A stretch of 64,000 nt of DNA from Undaria pinnatifida (GCA_012845835.1 JABAKD010000001.1:1505501-1569500), one strand, 5' to 3'; counted from the stretch's first letter, positions 1-10,545 are shown. Notes: generated from the letters alone by a model not told the origin. Program-made: numbers and translations.

Positions 1-49
1 TAACCTGTTGAGCATATACCCCGAAGAATAATTGGAAGCATCTATCCTA

Positions 50-490
50 CCGTTCGGCGATGAAACAGGCCTTTCACTTTTTCACCTTGTTGCGTTGCCC
101 TCGTAAAAATCTACGTTATTTTGTGTGCAGAACCGTTGAGTAGGAAGAGAAATTCAAACAGAAACACGTACACTTTCATTGCCACGATCATGCACAACAA
201 AGAACAAAGAAGCATTCCCGAAAAGAGCAGGCGCCTCACCTGTGGGTCGGTTTCTGCCGCATTTATCAGTGCCGGGGGGTCATCCGACGTCTCGATTCTT
301 GGATTCGTATTCTCGTCTATCTCAGGGTGCACCTATGATGCGTCGGGTTGTGAAATGACACGTACAAACAAACGAAAAACATGTATGTAAAGCAGCACTA
401 CGTTACCAACAAAGACCGCGAGCAACCAACGCCATGATAGCCGCACATATAGTCAGAGCAATGCGCCCGCGCTCGCAGTGTCCGTCACAA
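50..490 (-). repeat. Dispersed block ABC, copy 1
   Basis: On the minus strand this block contains three pieces in the order A (about 490-390), B (345-230) and C (150-47). All three have clear homologues at 48.94-49.32 kb. There A and B lie on the plus strand in the same relative order, but C lies upstream of A in the opposite orientation, so an inversion separates the two copies. Shared landmarks are the sequence around 'gacactgcgagcgcg' in A, 'gacccacaggt' in B and 'gaaacaggcct' in C. Piece C carries an in-frame TAG and a TGA here but is open at the second site, which suggests this copy is degenerate. Confidence 0.6.
111..332 (-). pseudogene. Possible exon: acidic tail, DPQ-RRL motif, membrane segment
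   Basis: The frame is open for 73 codons but has no upstream ATG. It begins just after 'atcatag', which could be a 3' splice site. The peptide has an acidic N-terminal part (PEIDEN, ETSDDPP), then AETDPQVRRL, then about 30 hydrophobic residues (fragments SGMLLCSLLCMIVAM and VFLFEFLFLL). This suggests a short membrane protein with a cytoplasmic acidic tail. The homologous frame at 49.2 kb keeps the acidic part and the DPQ but then diverges. An alternative reading is that the exon ends at CAG|GTGAGG after DPQ and the hydrophobic part is intron. I do not recognise the family. It could be a degenerate gene copy. Confidence 0.25.
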
Positions 491-650
491 CTACAGCGAT
501 GGTTGACCCTCTACAGCACCGGTCATGGGTAGTGCCCTTTGCTCGACATAGCGCTTGTGAAATCGCCTGAAACAGATCGGAACAACAAGTAGTAGGAAAA
601 CTCAGACTAACATCAGTTGCTGCTGCAATGCCAGTATTTTTGCCTGACAC
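453..650 (-). other. Open frame upstream of the membrane-exon candidate, cysteine-containing
   Basis: This minus-strand frame of 65 codons encodes a serine/threonine- and cysteine-rich peptide (fragments SFPTTCCSDL and THDRCCRGS). It ends in TASAGALL followed by a stop. Its last 40 bases fall in block A, which is duplicated at 49.04 kb. After the stop, the same frame continues as a hydrophobic stretch (LSWRWLLAVFVGNVVLLY) that is preserved in the second copy as LSLRWLLAIFVDNTLLY. Preservation of that frame between copies is weak evidence for former coding. No function can be assigned. Confidence 0.15.
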
Positions 651-686
651 ATGTCGCCCCTACAGACGATCTATGTACAGTAGTAC

Positions 687-980
687 TCAATAGCATTTCT
701 GAAACATGCTTTGGCGCAGTGTACTTGTAGGGAGAACAGGGCGCAAATCGTTCAAGATGCTCGTCCTGCGCTGAAAGCTATATGAACGATGCCATCCAGG
801 CCCGGAGAAGCACCCAGACGTCGTGGCCACGTCCTGTCTGTTAGGCGACGGGATGCGTCTGTTGGTCTTATCAGCAACATTAACATAGTCATGTGGAAAC
901 TCCGGGACGGATGAGGGCCCGACGAGAGGTTCATTTTCTTCCGGCTTGGAGAATATTTGCATATAATAATAATCCACAGA
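687..980 (-). other. Low-confidence open frame, proline- and charge-rich
   Basis: The minus-strand frame of 96 codons has a plausible protein composition (fragments KPEENEPLVGPSSVPEF and NRRIPSPNRQD). It lies upstream, on the same strand, of the two preceding candidates and could be an exon of the same degenerate gene. It has no recognised domain and no second copy in the window to test conservation. Chance is a real alternative. Confidence 0.12.
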
Positions 981-999
981 GGGGAATGGCTAGTCGTTT

Positions 1000-1720
1000 C
1001 CTCTTCCATCGTTCGGGCGGGGAGGTGGCCACCAAGTCAAGGTTCAAACGTCGAAGTCACAAAAGAGGCCCGTTGGGTCCCGCTTTAACCAGGAACGAAC
1101 CATTTGTTCCTGTTGCCTGGTAAGCATGTTCTCAGTCACATGGATCGGTGTCAATACTCGCCTGGGCGTTCAATGTTGGGGATCGAAGGGCCCTCCTCGA
1201 TCCACGTCTGGTTCCTACCGACTGATGCGGAGCCGCCGATCACAATTTTCATGCGTCCCTGTGTACTGGCTTGCAGGTAGTGACCATTTTTCTGAGAGGT
1301 TTGCAGACAGAGCATCCACCTATGATACAGACACACTATACGACCTTCAATCTTCCAGGTTTGATCGATCGGGTACATCCTGTAAGGCACGATGAAGTTT
1401 CCGACACTAAAAGCTAAGACAACTACATCCCAGAAAAACTTACCCGTTCATCATGAATTGTCTTGGGCTGAGGCACATTCACAGCGCTCGCACCTCCCGA
1501 AGAGAAAGCGTGCTTGCTTGTCTAAGCTTGTCTTAGGTTTGCATTTTCGCTGGAATACTAGAGGCATTCCTGACGAACGCATTAAAATCACGCCTCCTAC
1601 GTTCAGTGGCGACGGATATCATAAATAAAGCAAGAACGCTGTACGTACGGGCGCAGATTCCCCAGAGCAAAACGTGAACGTGGGGGTTGTAATACGTTTC
1701 GCATCAACTACACACGGTAT
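1000..1720. other. No supported feature
   Basis: Several overlapping short frames occur on both strands but none is longer than about 90 codons, conserved elsewhere in the window, or bounded by convincing splice signals. I see no repeat or RNA gene here. Confidence 0.4.
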
Positions 1721-1721
1721 A

Positions 1722-1992
1722 TATACTGATGCATTTCCTTCCACAGCTGTCAGATTTTGTCCCCCTCAAAATCGGGTTTCATTGTTCCCGTGCACAGACT
1801 GACTAACATCACCCTGTTGACCCTGGTGAGCTACACTGTAGTTCCAAGGGGAGTCGCTGACCAATATCCTATATCCTCAACGAGGACACACACCCCGTAA
1901 TACGAGCGATCGGAGTATCACACACAGCTTGCAAATATGAATTTCGACAAAATCTTCGATCTCACAGCTGGAGCGTTTTTTTATTTTTATAA
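1722..1992 (-). pseudogene. Degenerate second copy of the 4.59-4.86 kb segment
   Basis: About 270 bp match 4,594-4,858 in direct orientation, from 'gatgcatttccttccacagc' through 'cttcgatctcacagctggag' to a T/A-rich end. On the minus strand the matching 4.8-kb copy is one uninterrupted frame. This copy has an in-frame stop in the segment corresponding to FASCARYSDR and later indels that shift the frame. It therefore reads as a broken duplicate of the 4,330-4,830 frame. Confidence 0.55.
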
Positions 1993-1999
1993 TATACAT

Positions 2000-2720
2000 C
2001 TGCGGCGGCATTGGCGACAGATGCTGACTGGGAGAGCTACGGCGTAGAGACAACACTACGGAACGAAGTAACTGCAAATCATCTCGTACAGCAACTATGC
2101 CGTAGGTTCATACTATTAATACATTAATCACAACAGGACGGTCCTTTCATTTGATATCGAAAGCGATTGGTCCGATCATTCGAAAACAGTGATGTTTTCG
2201 TGCACCGTCACTACGTAGAAAGGCTTCAAGCCATAACGGCTATGTCATGCTCGTGTACAACAGCAGATGCAGCAGTGCACCAAGTACCAGAACCCAGCCA
2301 TGCCATTGCCGGTTGGTGTGATATCTTCGGTTATTATCGAAAGTTTTGCAGATATCCCGCTGACCACGATCAGCGAAACGCACGCATTAAACGACAGCAG
2401 CTTGTGCTGCTAGAGTAGTATTAATAGTGGGGACTGCAGGTGGGGACAGCTTGCTCCATCCTTGTCACGGCGACTGGAGGATGTGCCAGCTAGCGCTAGA
2501 TTCCGAAGAAAATTGAGTTTAGTCGACACACGGCATCAGGTGTCCATGACAATACGTGGACGTGTGTTTTGGCTAAACGTTAGTTTTCCCTGTCTGTCGG
2601 AGGATCTACATTCGTGTGGGTGCCCATTATTGACCCACACTTCTCTTTAGCTATCTCCTGTTTTACTATTTTTAGAGGCACGACGCATTGCCTTTGTGTT
2701 CTGCAAGCGAGCTTGCCCCC
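2000..2720. other. No supported feature
   Basis: Short frames of 60-83 codons at 2,167-2,418 and 2,462-2,796 lack an ATG or any recognisable motif. No repeats connect this stretch with the rest of the window. Confidence 0.35.
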
Positions 2721-2723
2721 GAA

Positions 2724-2771
2724 AGCATCTTATGATGCTGTCAGTTGTGTTGCGCTATACACTAGACCACT
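2724..2771 (-). pseudogene. tRNA-like fragment with A-box and a variable-arm-like hairpin
   Basis: Read on the minus strand, this contains a tRNA A-box-like motif (gagtggtctagtg, bases about 2,774-2,762). About 23 bp later comes a perfect hairpin with 6-bp stems AGCATC/GATGCT and a 4-nt loop (2,724-2,739), which resembles a long variable arm. No canonical B-box follows. It shares its 5' half with the tRNA-like copy at 2,781 in inverted orientation, so it is best read as part of a tRNA-derived repeat. Confidence 0.3.
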
Positions 2772-2806
2772 CGGTCACGTGCCATCAGTGGTCTAGTGGA
2801 TAGCGC
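2752..2806. repeat. Inverted repeat of tRNA A-box halves
   Basis: The arms 2,752-2,771 and 2,787-2,806 are 20 bp each and match at 19 of 20 positions around a 15-bp spacer. The arm sequence contains 'agtggtctagtgga', the internal A-box type motif of tRNA genes. The right arm belongs to the plus-strand tRNA-like sequence and the left arm to a divergent one. Confidence 0.6.
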
Positions 2807-2859
2807 TATATAATATCTAACAAAAATCGGGCTCACGGGTTCGTTGAATCCCGCCGACC
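2781..2859 (+). pseudogene. tRNA-like sequence, plus strand (pseudogene or SINE head)
   Basis: It contains an A-box-like motif (tggtctagtgga) and, about 40 bases later, a B-box-like T-arm with CGGG/CCCG stem. The B-box core is interrupted by two extra bases (ggttcgttgaatccc). The acceptor ends do not pair well. A functional tRNA is unlikely; a tRNA-derived retroposon or pseudogene fits better. It converges with the minus-strand tRNA-like copy about 115 bp downstream. Confidence 0.4.
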
Positions 2860-2974
2860 TTTAACTAATTCCGAGGCATCTCACCCCTTGCCACGAGACT
2901 AGTGTCTAGGAATACACAGTCATACCTAAACTTTTCATAATATCTCCGGTCGCACGCTCGAAAAAGGCAAATAT

Positions 2975-3045
2975 GAAGCCAGTGGGATTCGAACCCACGA
3001 CCCAATGTCTGTTCGTTATAGCGCTATCCACTAGACGACGTAGTC
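2975..3045 (-). pseudogene. tRNA-like sequence, minus strand
   Basis: The minus strand shows a consensus A-box (tctagtggatagc) and a perfect B-box (ggttcgaatcc) inside a fully paired 5-bp T-stem GTGGG/CCCAC. The total length of 71 bp is right for a tRNA. The 5' GACTACG and 3' TGGCTTC ends pair poorly and I cannot fold a good anticodon stem, so I assign no anticodon. Intact RNA polymerase III promoter boxes with a decayed cloverleaf fit a SINE head or a tRNA pseudogene. A divergent functional tRNA cannot be excluded. Confidence 0.45.
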
Positions 3046-3084
3046 ACTATATAACTGATAGATGCAGGCACTCTATGCGTCATA

Positions 3085-3560
3085 CGCGTCAAACCAAGCG
3101 TCGATATCTCGACGTACGTAGGCCCATCGGTGCATGTGATGTCCTCAATTTTCTGCTGAATCCATGCTTCAAGATTTCTTCGTGTATCGGGCGGTCAAAC
3201 CGTCGCAAAGTGCGCCCTCGAATCAATTGTACACGCTGACTACAATTTCCGTGTTTGGCAAAGGAGGTCGCGCCCACACACATCTGCGGCAACCAAGCCA
3301 CCAACATCCAACAAGAGAATACGCCAAATCAGCCTGTGCTGCCTGCAAGCAATGCTCCAACGGTGAACGTTGTTCCTAGCACGCACGTCGTTCTCCTCTA
3401 TCTAGCAAACACCCCCAAAGTTGCGCCGATTCGTCCCGGAACAAAGCTAGCTTTTTCTGGAGAGTGACCCCCTTCGAGGCCGACCCGGTCGGCAAGAACC
3501 ATGCACACCGGTTGTGATCTGGTGATTTGATCATCTTGCGATAGTGTTATGGTTCACTTT
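3085..3560. repeat. Dispersed block D, copy 1
   Basis: Direct-orientation similarity to 51.41-51.88 kb in several islands: 'caaaccaagcg' followed by 'cccat', the region around 'ggcaa' with AKEVAPTHI versus AKMVAFIHT in the same frame, and a 3' island with 'gtcggcaag' and 'gtgatctggt'. The order of islands is the same in both copies. The copies are strongly diverged. No gene can be defined. Confidence 0.45.
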
Positions 3561-3563
3561 CTG

Positions 3564-3840
3564 TCAACTACAGTAGTACTGCTGCTGTACGAATGCTGTG
3601 CCTGCTTAGGAAATCGCACCTGCACACGTGAATACTCGTAAGGATGGTTCTTGCGTACGAACTATTCGCTCTGAAAGTGAGCATCCAAAATCTCAAGGTA
3701 TAAAAAATGACGAGATATGTCAGATGCGTGCAATTTAGATAGACGTGGTATGTATCCACCCAAGTGAACACGTCCGTGTCAGCTTTTATGTCGTCTTGTC
3801 CTGGCTGTCCTCAGAACCTAGATGATCTTTGGAGGCTCGC
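3564..3840. other. No supported feature
   Basis: Nothing beyond short chance frames is visible between block D and the next shared island. Confidence 0.3.
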
Positions 3841-3849
3841 TTGGTGACG

Positions 3850-3925
3850 CGCTTAGAATATGTCTAGTGCGGTAGTGCATAGTTCTCGCAGAATTCGTGT
3901 ACTCGTAGACTCCTATCTGGGGCGA
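3850..3925 (+). repeat. Shared island also found at 53.22 kb
   Basis: The stretch from 'ttagaatatgt' to 'gtgtactcgtagactc' matches 'ttagaatgtgcc' to 'gtgtactagtggactc' at about 53,222-53,283 in the same orientation. It lies between block D and the EF macro-unit in both places, which supports a common ancestral segment. Confidence 0.4.
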
Positions 3926-3941
3926 TATAAATTCATTTTCT

Positions 3942-4252
3942 TCCCCCCCCACGAACCCCCCCCCCCGCCCCCGCCATTTTTTTTCCCATTCTCTCTTGCT
4001 CAAACGCCCCACCTAACATCGAAACCTACCAGAGTAATAAACACTTCCACGCACTTGATGTCACCTCATTATCTTTCTAGAGCCATCCATGCCGCTGCGG
4101 CAACCACCCCCCCTAACACCCCCATCACCCGCACCATCGCCTAAACCTAGCACCACGCGTATAGCAAACGCCTACATCTATGCGACCTAAAGATGCTGTT
4201 AAAGAACCCTTTCGCCCCCCTCCCCCCCCCCACTCCCACCCCCTCGAACGCT
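3942..4252. other. C-rich tracts (G-rich on minus strand), possible G-quadruplex
   Basis: Runs of seven to twelve C at about 3,945-3,970, further runs at 4,106-4,140 and 'ccctccccccccccactccc' at about 4,217-4,236 give clustered G-tracts on the minus strand. These could form G-quadruplexes. They are not regular enough to be a telomere repeat. Confidence 0.4.
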
Positions 4253-4293
4253 CCGTCCTCTCCTCACTGGTTGTACGACTTACAGGATGTACA

Positions 4294-4690
4294 TGATAAA
4301 CGGGCACATTCTTTCCAAAACCGTCAGATTTATCCCCTTGAAGGAATTGTAGTTTCCACGCACAGATTGATCTGCCCCGCCCGTCCCGCCCCCATGCAAT
4401 AAAACTGGTGCATTCTTTCCAAAACCGTCAGATATACCCCTTTAAAGGATTTATAGTTTCTCACAGGTTGAGCTGCCCCAGCCCGTCCCGCTCCCCTTTT
4501 CCCGCCCGCTCCCTCTTGATCAAACCCAGGCCCCCACGTCTTAACAAACTCCGCCCTCTCCTCACCGGTTATTCGACTTGCAGGATTCACTTGATAAACT
4601 GATGCATTTCCTTCCACAGCTGTCACATTTTGTCCCCCTCCAAAACGGGCTTTATAGTTTCCGCGCACAGACTGACTAACATCGCCCTGT
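4294..4690 (-). repeat. Three degenerate short direct repeats of about 90-100 bp
   Basis: Units beginning near 4,294, 4,405 and 4,594 share 'gcacattctttccaaaaccg', then 'ccccttgaaggaatt' and 'tagtttcc.cgcacaga' or close variants. The third unit is the more diverged one and is also the 5' part of the segment duplicated at 1.72 kb. The repeats fall inside the minus-strand 166-codon frame, so that frame is partly built from its own duplications. Confidence 0.5.
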
Positions 4691-4830
4691 TGACCCTGGT
4701 AGCTACACTGTAGTTGCAAGGGGAGTCGCCGACCTATATCCTTAATGAAGACACACAACCCGTAATAGGCGCGATCGGAGTATCTCGCACAGCTTGCAAA
4801 GATGAGTTTCGACAAAATCTTCGATCTCAC
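4330..4830 (-). CDS. Uncharacterised 166-codon open frame with internal repeats
   Basis: This is the longest uninterrupted minus-strand frame in the left 13 kb. It starts at GTG (4,830), with the first ATG much later, so it would need an upstream exon. The peptide has an N-terminal LIFASCARYSDRAYYG segment, then QGQQGDVSQSV, GGGQNVTAVEGNASVY, then GEERAEFVKTWGPGFD and a Gly/Arg/Ala-rich part (GAGGKRGAGRAG). The C-terminal part repeats sequence from the middle. A diverged second copy at 1.72-1.99 kb is broken. I recognise no domain. It may be a real exon, or an open frame through G-rich repeats where stops are rare. Confidence 0.2.
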   Translation of the reverse strand: MRSKILSKLIFASCARYSDRAYYGLCVFIKDIGRRLPLQLQCSYQGQQGDVSQSVRGNYKARFGGGQNVTAVEGNASVYQVNPASRITGEERAEFVKTWGPGFDQEGAGGKRGAGRAGAAQPVRNYKSFKGVYLTVLERMHQFYCMGAGRAGQINLCVETTIPSRG

Positions 4831-4889
4831 AGCTGGAGTGTATTTTTACTTTTATAAATGATTGCTTCTCTAAGAACACAACTGCTTGT

Positions 4890-6620
4890 CGAACCGCAAC
4901 GACGGAGAAAGGAATGTATGTAACGGCAACCTACACCATACCATTTACATAGCAGTTCACCAGACAATGAATTTCGTTTTACAGCACACAGGCCAGATCT
5001 ATTTGACACTCTACTCAACACATTCGCTTGATTTCCCCTGGGTCAATTCTCGGGCAGAAGATCCGTTGTGCTCGTATCGAGATCTGGTTGTTTGTGTTTG
5101 CTTGCAAGCGGTTAGCTGGAACACACTTTATCGGTACTTTAAGGTGATATGACTTCACATCGGCGGCTGTTGAGAGTAACCCGCGATAACATATCGAGTG
5201 CACCTTAGGAAGCTACGGCGTCAGCTGTGACCCAACGCTTCCGTTTACGATTAGGCGTTTCGCGCGCAAAGTCCGCGCGGAACAGCCAGAATCAGCGCTA
5301 TACGAGTCCACCACGTGGTTGGAACGGCTGTGCGTCAACGTGATTGTATCATTTGGCTACATTGCCGTCGCACTTTTGAAACAGCGAACGCAGCGATGCC
5401 GATCTGACACCTACCAGCCAAACATAGCAAAATCTGGTTGCGTACCGTATCACTGCTCAACAGGTTTGCATATTTTTCTACGGTATGTGGAAGCTATCAC
5501 TGACTTCGGCCTGGGGTACACTTGCTAAGTCACCCACGCTCCTGCGCTGGTCACCGACGGCAGATATCAGTTCGGGTATCGTCTCCGCGCTTGATCAGGC
5601 GCTGCGTGCACTAGGCTCGCACAGAACAGTCCGAATCGGCGCGACATATGAACGCCTTGGGTCTAAGATGTTGGGCCCTGCGTTGATAGGCATGACTGGG
5701 TTGCGTTGCCGCGGTGATGCTGAACCAGTGAACGCAACCATATGGGTTTGACGCCCGCACATCAATAGCGTCGAAATCCGTTCATGTACCGTATCGATGC
5801 TAGCACATTTACCGGTAGCGTGTTCACCCCATCCAATGTACGGGCTGTGACTGCTGTTGATGTCGAGTACACCAGGTCCTGTGAAATCACTTACCTTCCA
5901 GCGCTAGCCGTGGTCGCAAACAGTGGCGAAGTTGCTGCCGTCGGTGACTAGCTCAGGAACGCCCGTGGTCTCAATGTTGTGCTCGTCTTCTACCCCAGTC
6001 TTAGCCTGCACATTCTGCAGTTTACATCACGAAATGATTTAAGCGTCGACACGGTGCTCTACCATCATTCTCTATGCTTGGTACAGGGGTGCTATATCCA
6101 TGTGGCTGCATTCGATCAATCGATGACACGACGGGAACGCAGCCAGCCGATACCAGTAAAGTTAGTCCAACAGTCCGAAACGTAAGGTGGAGATATTTCG
6201 CGTCGATTCCGCCCGTCCTGTGATATTTTCGACATGTAACTTCTGATGAACAGAACCGTTGGCTGACCTTGTCACCGCCGTCGATGACCAAAGCTAGCTT
6301 TGGGAAGTGATTGATTTCACTGGTGTACTCTAGGCTGGTGTCGGTGACAGCCTGCACATTTGGCAGATCAAATACGTTTGAGCGTTTATACGCTACACAC
6401 GCCGAGCTCGCGATGATAAGCACGCCGTTGTCGGATCATTGGGCTTGCGCTCGTTCATTTCAACATCATTACAGCAACACAGCCAAGTGAAATAACCATG
6501 TTCGCGAACAACAGTTCAGGCCACAAAATTGATCGCTGTAGCGCCGATTCCGGTCATTGCGTGCGAACGTTGCACACAAAACGCCTCTCTAACAACAGAC
6601 GCGTTTTACGATAGAGGTGC
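4890..6620. repeat. EF macro-unit, copy 1
   Basis: Part E (about 4,960-5,110) and part F (about 5,275-6,600) recur in the same order at 6.95-8.87 kb with an offset of about 2.0 kb, and again at 53.4-54.6 kb. Anchors shared between copies 1 and 2 are 'gatctggt.gtttgt', 'gcctgcacattctgca', 'tggctgcattcgat' and 'cgccgattccgg'. The F part contains short protein-like islands (for example LPNVQAVTDTSLEYT and CEITYLP on either strand) that resemble the ELPNVQV segment of repeat family 1. EF is therefore probably an older relative of that family. No intact gene is visible. Confidence 0.5.
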
Positions 6621-6949
6621 ACCACGTTTTTCTGACGTTCCTCAATTTGGGACTTAACCCATGTCTTGACCCAAAAACTGATTTGGAGAAAAATGAATGT
6701 GCTAGACCGGATGAAAAATCCCATGGCCTTCGTACCCGACTAGAACCATGCAAAACAAACATCGTATTTCCGACGATTTGGCGTTAAGGAGCCTCGTCGT
6801 TCAGAAACCATTTCAACCCAAACGAGGCACACCTCTATCGTAGCAGGCGTAAAAAAAACGATGCCTGACCTCCTTGCTGTCTTTGGAGTGGTCATGACTT
6901 GTCGAACAAGTGTACAACTTTCGCAAACCCGATGTATATCGGTGGCGAT

Positions 6950-8870
6950 TTTCAAGACACAAGCTTCATATCAGCTACACGCAACACACCATATGCAATT
7001 TCACAACACACGGGTTGGACTAATTGGATGCTCTACCGCATGTGTTCTCCTGTTGAACTTAGACCCCCGGGGGGTTGGTCGCTGTACTTGCATGGGGATC
7101 TGGTCGTTTGTTGCCTCATTTACGGCGATCGGCTGAACAAATATTTAGTTAGTAGCAACAATTACGACGGCTGCGGATGTGATGCTTTTTTCACGAAAAT
7201 ACATCAAGTGCACGTTTGACATTATGCACGTTCTAAACACTGCATCAGCTATGAGCGAACTTTGTGCTTCGTGCGTGAACGTCGCACGGAACAGTCGGTG
7301 TCGCCCCTGTATTCGTCCACTTTTGGGGCTTGAACTCGCGGGCTATACGTAGCGTGGTTGTATCACTTGGCGGTGTTGCATGTTGTTGAAACATCTAGTG
7401 CAGCAACGTTTATCAAACATCTGCGCACAGGGCATAGCGAATTCTTCTCGTGTAAGTATCGATGCTCACACGGTTTGCACCTTTCGTTTACCATGTGTGG
7501 AATCTGTCGTCGATGTCGGCCGGGAGCACACGTGTGAAATCACCCACATTTCTGACCTACCCAGCGAGTACGCCAGGCAATGTTTTCGCTCATGATCAGG
7601 CGCGTCACGCACTACGACTAGTTTAGAGAAGAACAGGCCGAATCGACGCAAAATGTGGCCGCCTTAGGTTTAAGGTGTTCGGCGCTAGCGTGATAGGCAT
7701 GGCTTGGATGCGTTCCCGTTGTGTTGTTGAATCAGCGAATGCAACCATACAGATCTGATACCCGTACACCGATCGTATCGTAGTCTTGTTAAATATGTAC
7801 CGAAAAGACGCTGAAACTATTTCGCGTATTTGAAGTACAGAATGTGGCGGTTGTGGCCGTTGTTGATGTCGAGTACATATGTGAAATCACGTACCTTCCA
7901 ACACTAGCCTTGGTCACCGACAGCGGCGACGTCGCTGCGTTCGGTTACCAAGCTGGCGCAGGAACGTCGGTGACACCACAGGAACACTCGTCTCCTACCT
8001 CAGCCAGAGCCTGCACATTCTGCACTTTAAATCGACAAATGGTTCGAGCGTCGACATCGTACTCGACCATCATAAGATATGCTTCGTACATGGGTGTCAC
8101 ATCCCTATGGCTGCATTCGATAGATCATCAGCACGACGGCAGCGCGGTTCAGTGATACGAATCAAGTTGGCTCAACCGTCTGATCCGCCAGGTAGAAATA
8201 TTTCGTGCCGATTCCGACCGTTCCACAAACAGACTGGGCTCGACAGTTATGATGAAAAACAAAACCGTTAGCCAACCTGGTTTCCGCGGTTGGTAACCTA
8301 AGCTAGCTCAGGGAAGTGGTTGATTTCGCAGGAGTGCTCCAGACTGGTATTTGGTGACAACTTGCACATACGGCACATCAATTAGGCAAGACGTTCGAGC
8401 GTCCATGAGTCATCCCACGTGAGGGGTGCAGCAGAACGTTCTGAGCTCGTAAGATGCAGAGCTCAATATCTCACCCGAAGCATTACGTCGTAGACATTCG
8501 TTCGCGCAACCCGAGGGACCTTTCTATGCGCTAGTTCTAAGATGAATGTACTTGTAAAACTGTCAAACTAACCGAACGTTCCACATTTGAGGATCTAAAT
8601 CGGACAAGTACATTATTAGTTAAACCAACAACCACAACACCTACCGTGCGGCGACTCCCGTACGGCATACAAGCCGAGCTCGATGTGATATGTGCGCGGG
8701 TGTTGGATCAGTAGGCCTGCATTCGTTGTGTCAACAATGCGACGCCAATGTAGCTAAGCGATACGTTTATACTATGAATGGCGCATAACAACTCATGTAC
8801 AAACAAAACAGAACGCCGATTCCGGCAGTTCCGTTCGAACGTCGAGCGCACGACACTCCCGATGAAGAAC
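6950..8870. repeat. EF macro-unit, copy 2
   Basis: This is a tandem, diverged copy of 4.96-6.6 kb. E matches around 6,950-7,150. F matches from 'cggaacagtc' near 7,280, through 'gcctgcacattctgcac' near 8,008 and 'tggctgcattcgatagatc' near 8,108, to 'cgccgattccgg' near 8,815. A 106-codon plus-strand frame (6,899-7,219) crosses E but is not kept open in the other two copies, so I do not call it a gene. Confidence 0.5.
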
Positions 8871-8879
8871 GAAAGCAAT

Positions 8880-10540
8880 GGCCGATTTGTCGACGGCTTT
8901 TGGTGGGCATTGCGGGTTAGAACCACAACTGGCGTGCTCTTCTCTGTGCTCTGTCTTGTCCAATAGACGTTGGTGAATAGTTTTGGACAGGAAATACCCA
9001 CCGGCACACCCCATAAGGGCCCTTTTGACTTATCTTTGCTACATTAGTTCCACATCATTTTTTTGTTGAAATAACTTTCCCACCTAAGTGACCCGCAACT
9101 TATCGACCTCTGGTACATATTGTTAAGCCCATGGCGCTAACGCGTCCTGTTCTCACATTGAGAGCCATGCTTTGTTCGGGAAAATGATGTGCTTTCTAGC
9201 TCGTTTTCACCGAACGCTTGGCGTTCGGGCGAAACCTATTAATAGTGCACCCTGGTCGAATACTTTTCGTTCGGGACAACTACGGTTAGGGGAAATCGTG
9301 AAACAAAGCCATGGATAGCATGGTTAGTGTGGCCATGTATATATGGTGAGCCTCGATGTATTTTCACGAAAACAGGGATTACCAGGGTGCTTCAATGCTA
9401 GCGGGCGTACCCGGCAAGGCTTACAATCCCGTTCCATGACGTTCTCAGCACGTCATTTAATAAACACTTGTGGAAAGACAAACATGGTGCTCTTCTCGTT
9501 TTCCATTCGCGTGCCGATTCACGTGCTAACTCCTTGCTATCTGGCGATATGTGTTCGAATCATGATACCAGCGGCAGCCGGCCCAGCTTTGGGACTTGAG
9601 CGCGTCCAGAAAAACATCAAACCAAACCCCCCAGGGAGATAAACCGAAGGGGTATCAGAACCATATCTGAAGGGAAATTCCAATTATCAAGGTCCATGCC
9701 CAATACCCGATAAAAGTTGATTGGTACACTACAACCTCGCAAATACCGAAAGATCACGCCAAACAATGTAGTTTGTTCGTCATCGATCGACCGGTCGGTC
9801 GCTTGGGCTTGTAACCTTGCCTGCGCGTAAAATGCCTAACGTCTGTGAGGTCCACCATTATCAACATAACCCGCTGCGAGACACGCGATGCTGAGGAGGG
9901 TGCGAGCTGCCCATAGCAACTAATTCATGCCAAACTCGAACCTTCCACGGGCACAAGGCGTGCGGCTAGTCGAAGACAACGCAGGACGTCCAACCGAGCT
10001 CGTCACTCCCCGAACGTTTCATTAGTCGTGTCTTCCCATTACAACTGGTATTAGGAAGTGCCTGGCTGCATTGGGCCTGCGTTTGACATGATTCGTGGGT
10101 GCACAAAACTTTTCACGCGTGTAATCGTCCCCTTGTTCTACGACCTTTGTCATCCTAGAAGAAGTTATCCATCTGTTGAGCGAGGCTTTCCGATCGTACG
10201 GATTCGCCGATGAGGTAGTACTGAGACATACCCGTATACGTGGGGATAAGCTTTATGCCGGTAGCACATGTATGTGAGTACTCCAATTGCTGTCCTATGG
10301 TTACTAGGTTTTTGGACACATTGCAACTCTTCCACAAGTACGTAGGAAATAATCATCGACAGCAAATACCATGTACAACAATTAATAGATGCAGTAGATT
10401 GGCGAAATGAAATATCTGGGGTGATATTTTCTCTCGATTTCTCAAACCTGTTTGACCGACCTAAGGTCGGCATAGTGTACCGGGCTTGGCTCAAAATTAC
10501 ACCGTCGGGTTCCCTGTAATAAGACGTCGACCTTCAACCT
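8880..10540. other. No supported gene; one small hairpin
   Basis: A perfect 8-bp hairpin CCGAACGC/GCGTTCGG with a 3-nt loop lies at 9,210-9,228. A plus-strand ATG frame at 9,343-9,642 (99 codons) contains a hydrophobic half (VPIHVLTPCYLAICV) but has no homologue here and no convincing context. Minus-strand frames at 10,155-10,494 lack any motif. The rest shows nothing I can assign. Confidence 0.35.
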
Positions 10541-10545
10541 AACAG

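Noticed and set aside
2975-3045. Functional tRNA gene
   Set aside because: The A- and B-boxes are good, but the acceptor and anticodon stems do not pair, so I could not assign an anticodon.
4100-4140. Telomere-like repeat in the C-rich tract
   Set aside because: 'ccctaacaccccc' resembles a telomere unit once, but there is no regular tandem repetition.
6899-7219. 106-codon plus-strand frame as a gene
   Set aside because: It is not kept open in either of the other two EF copies.
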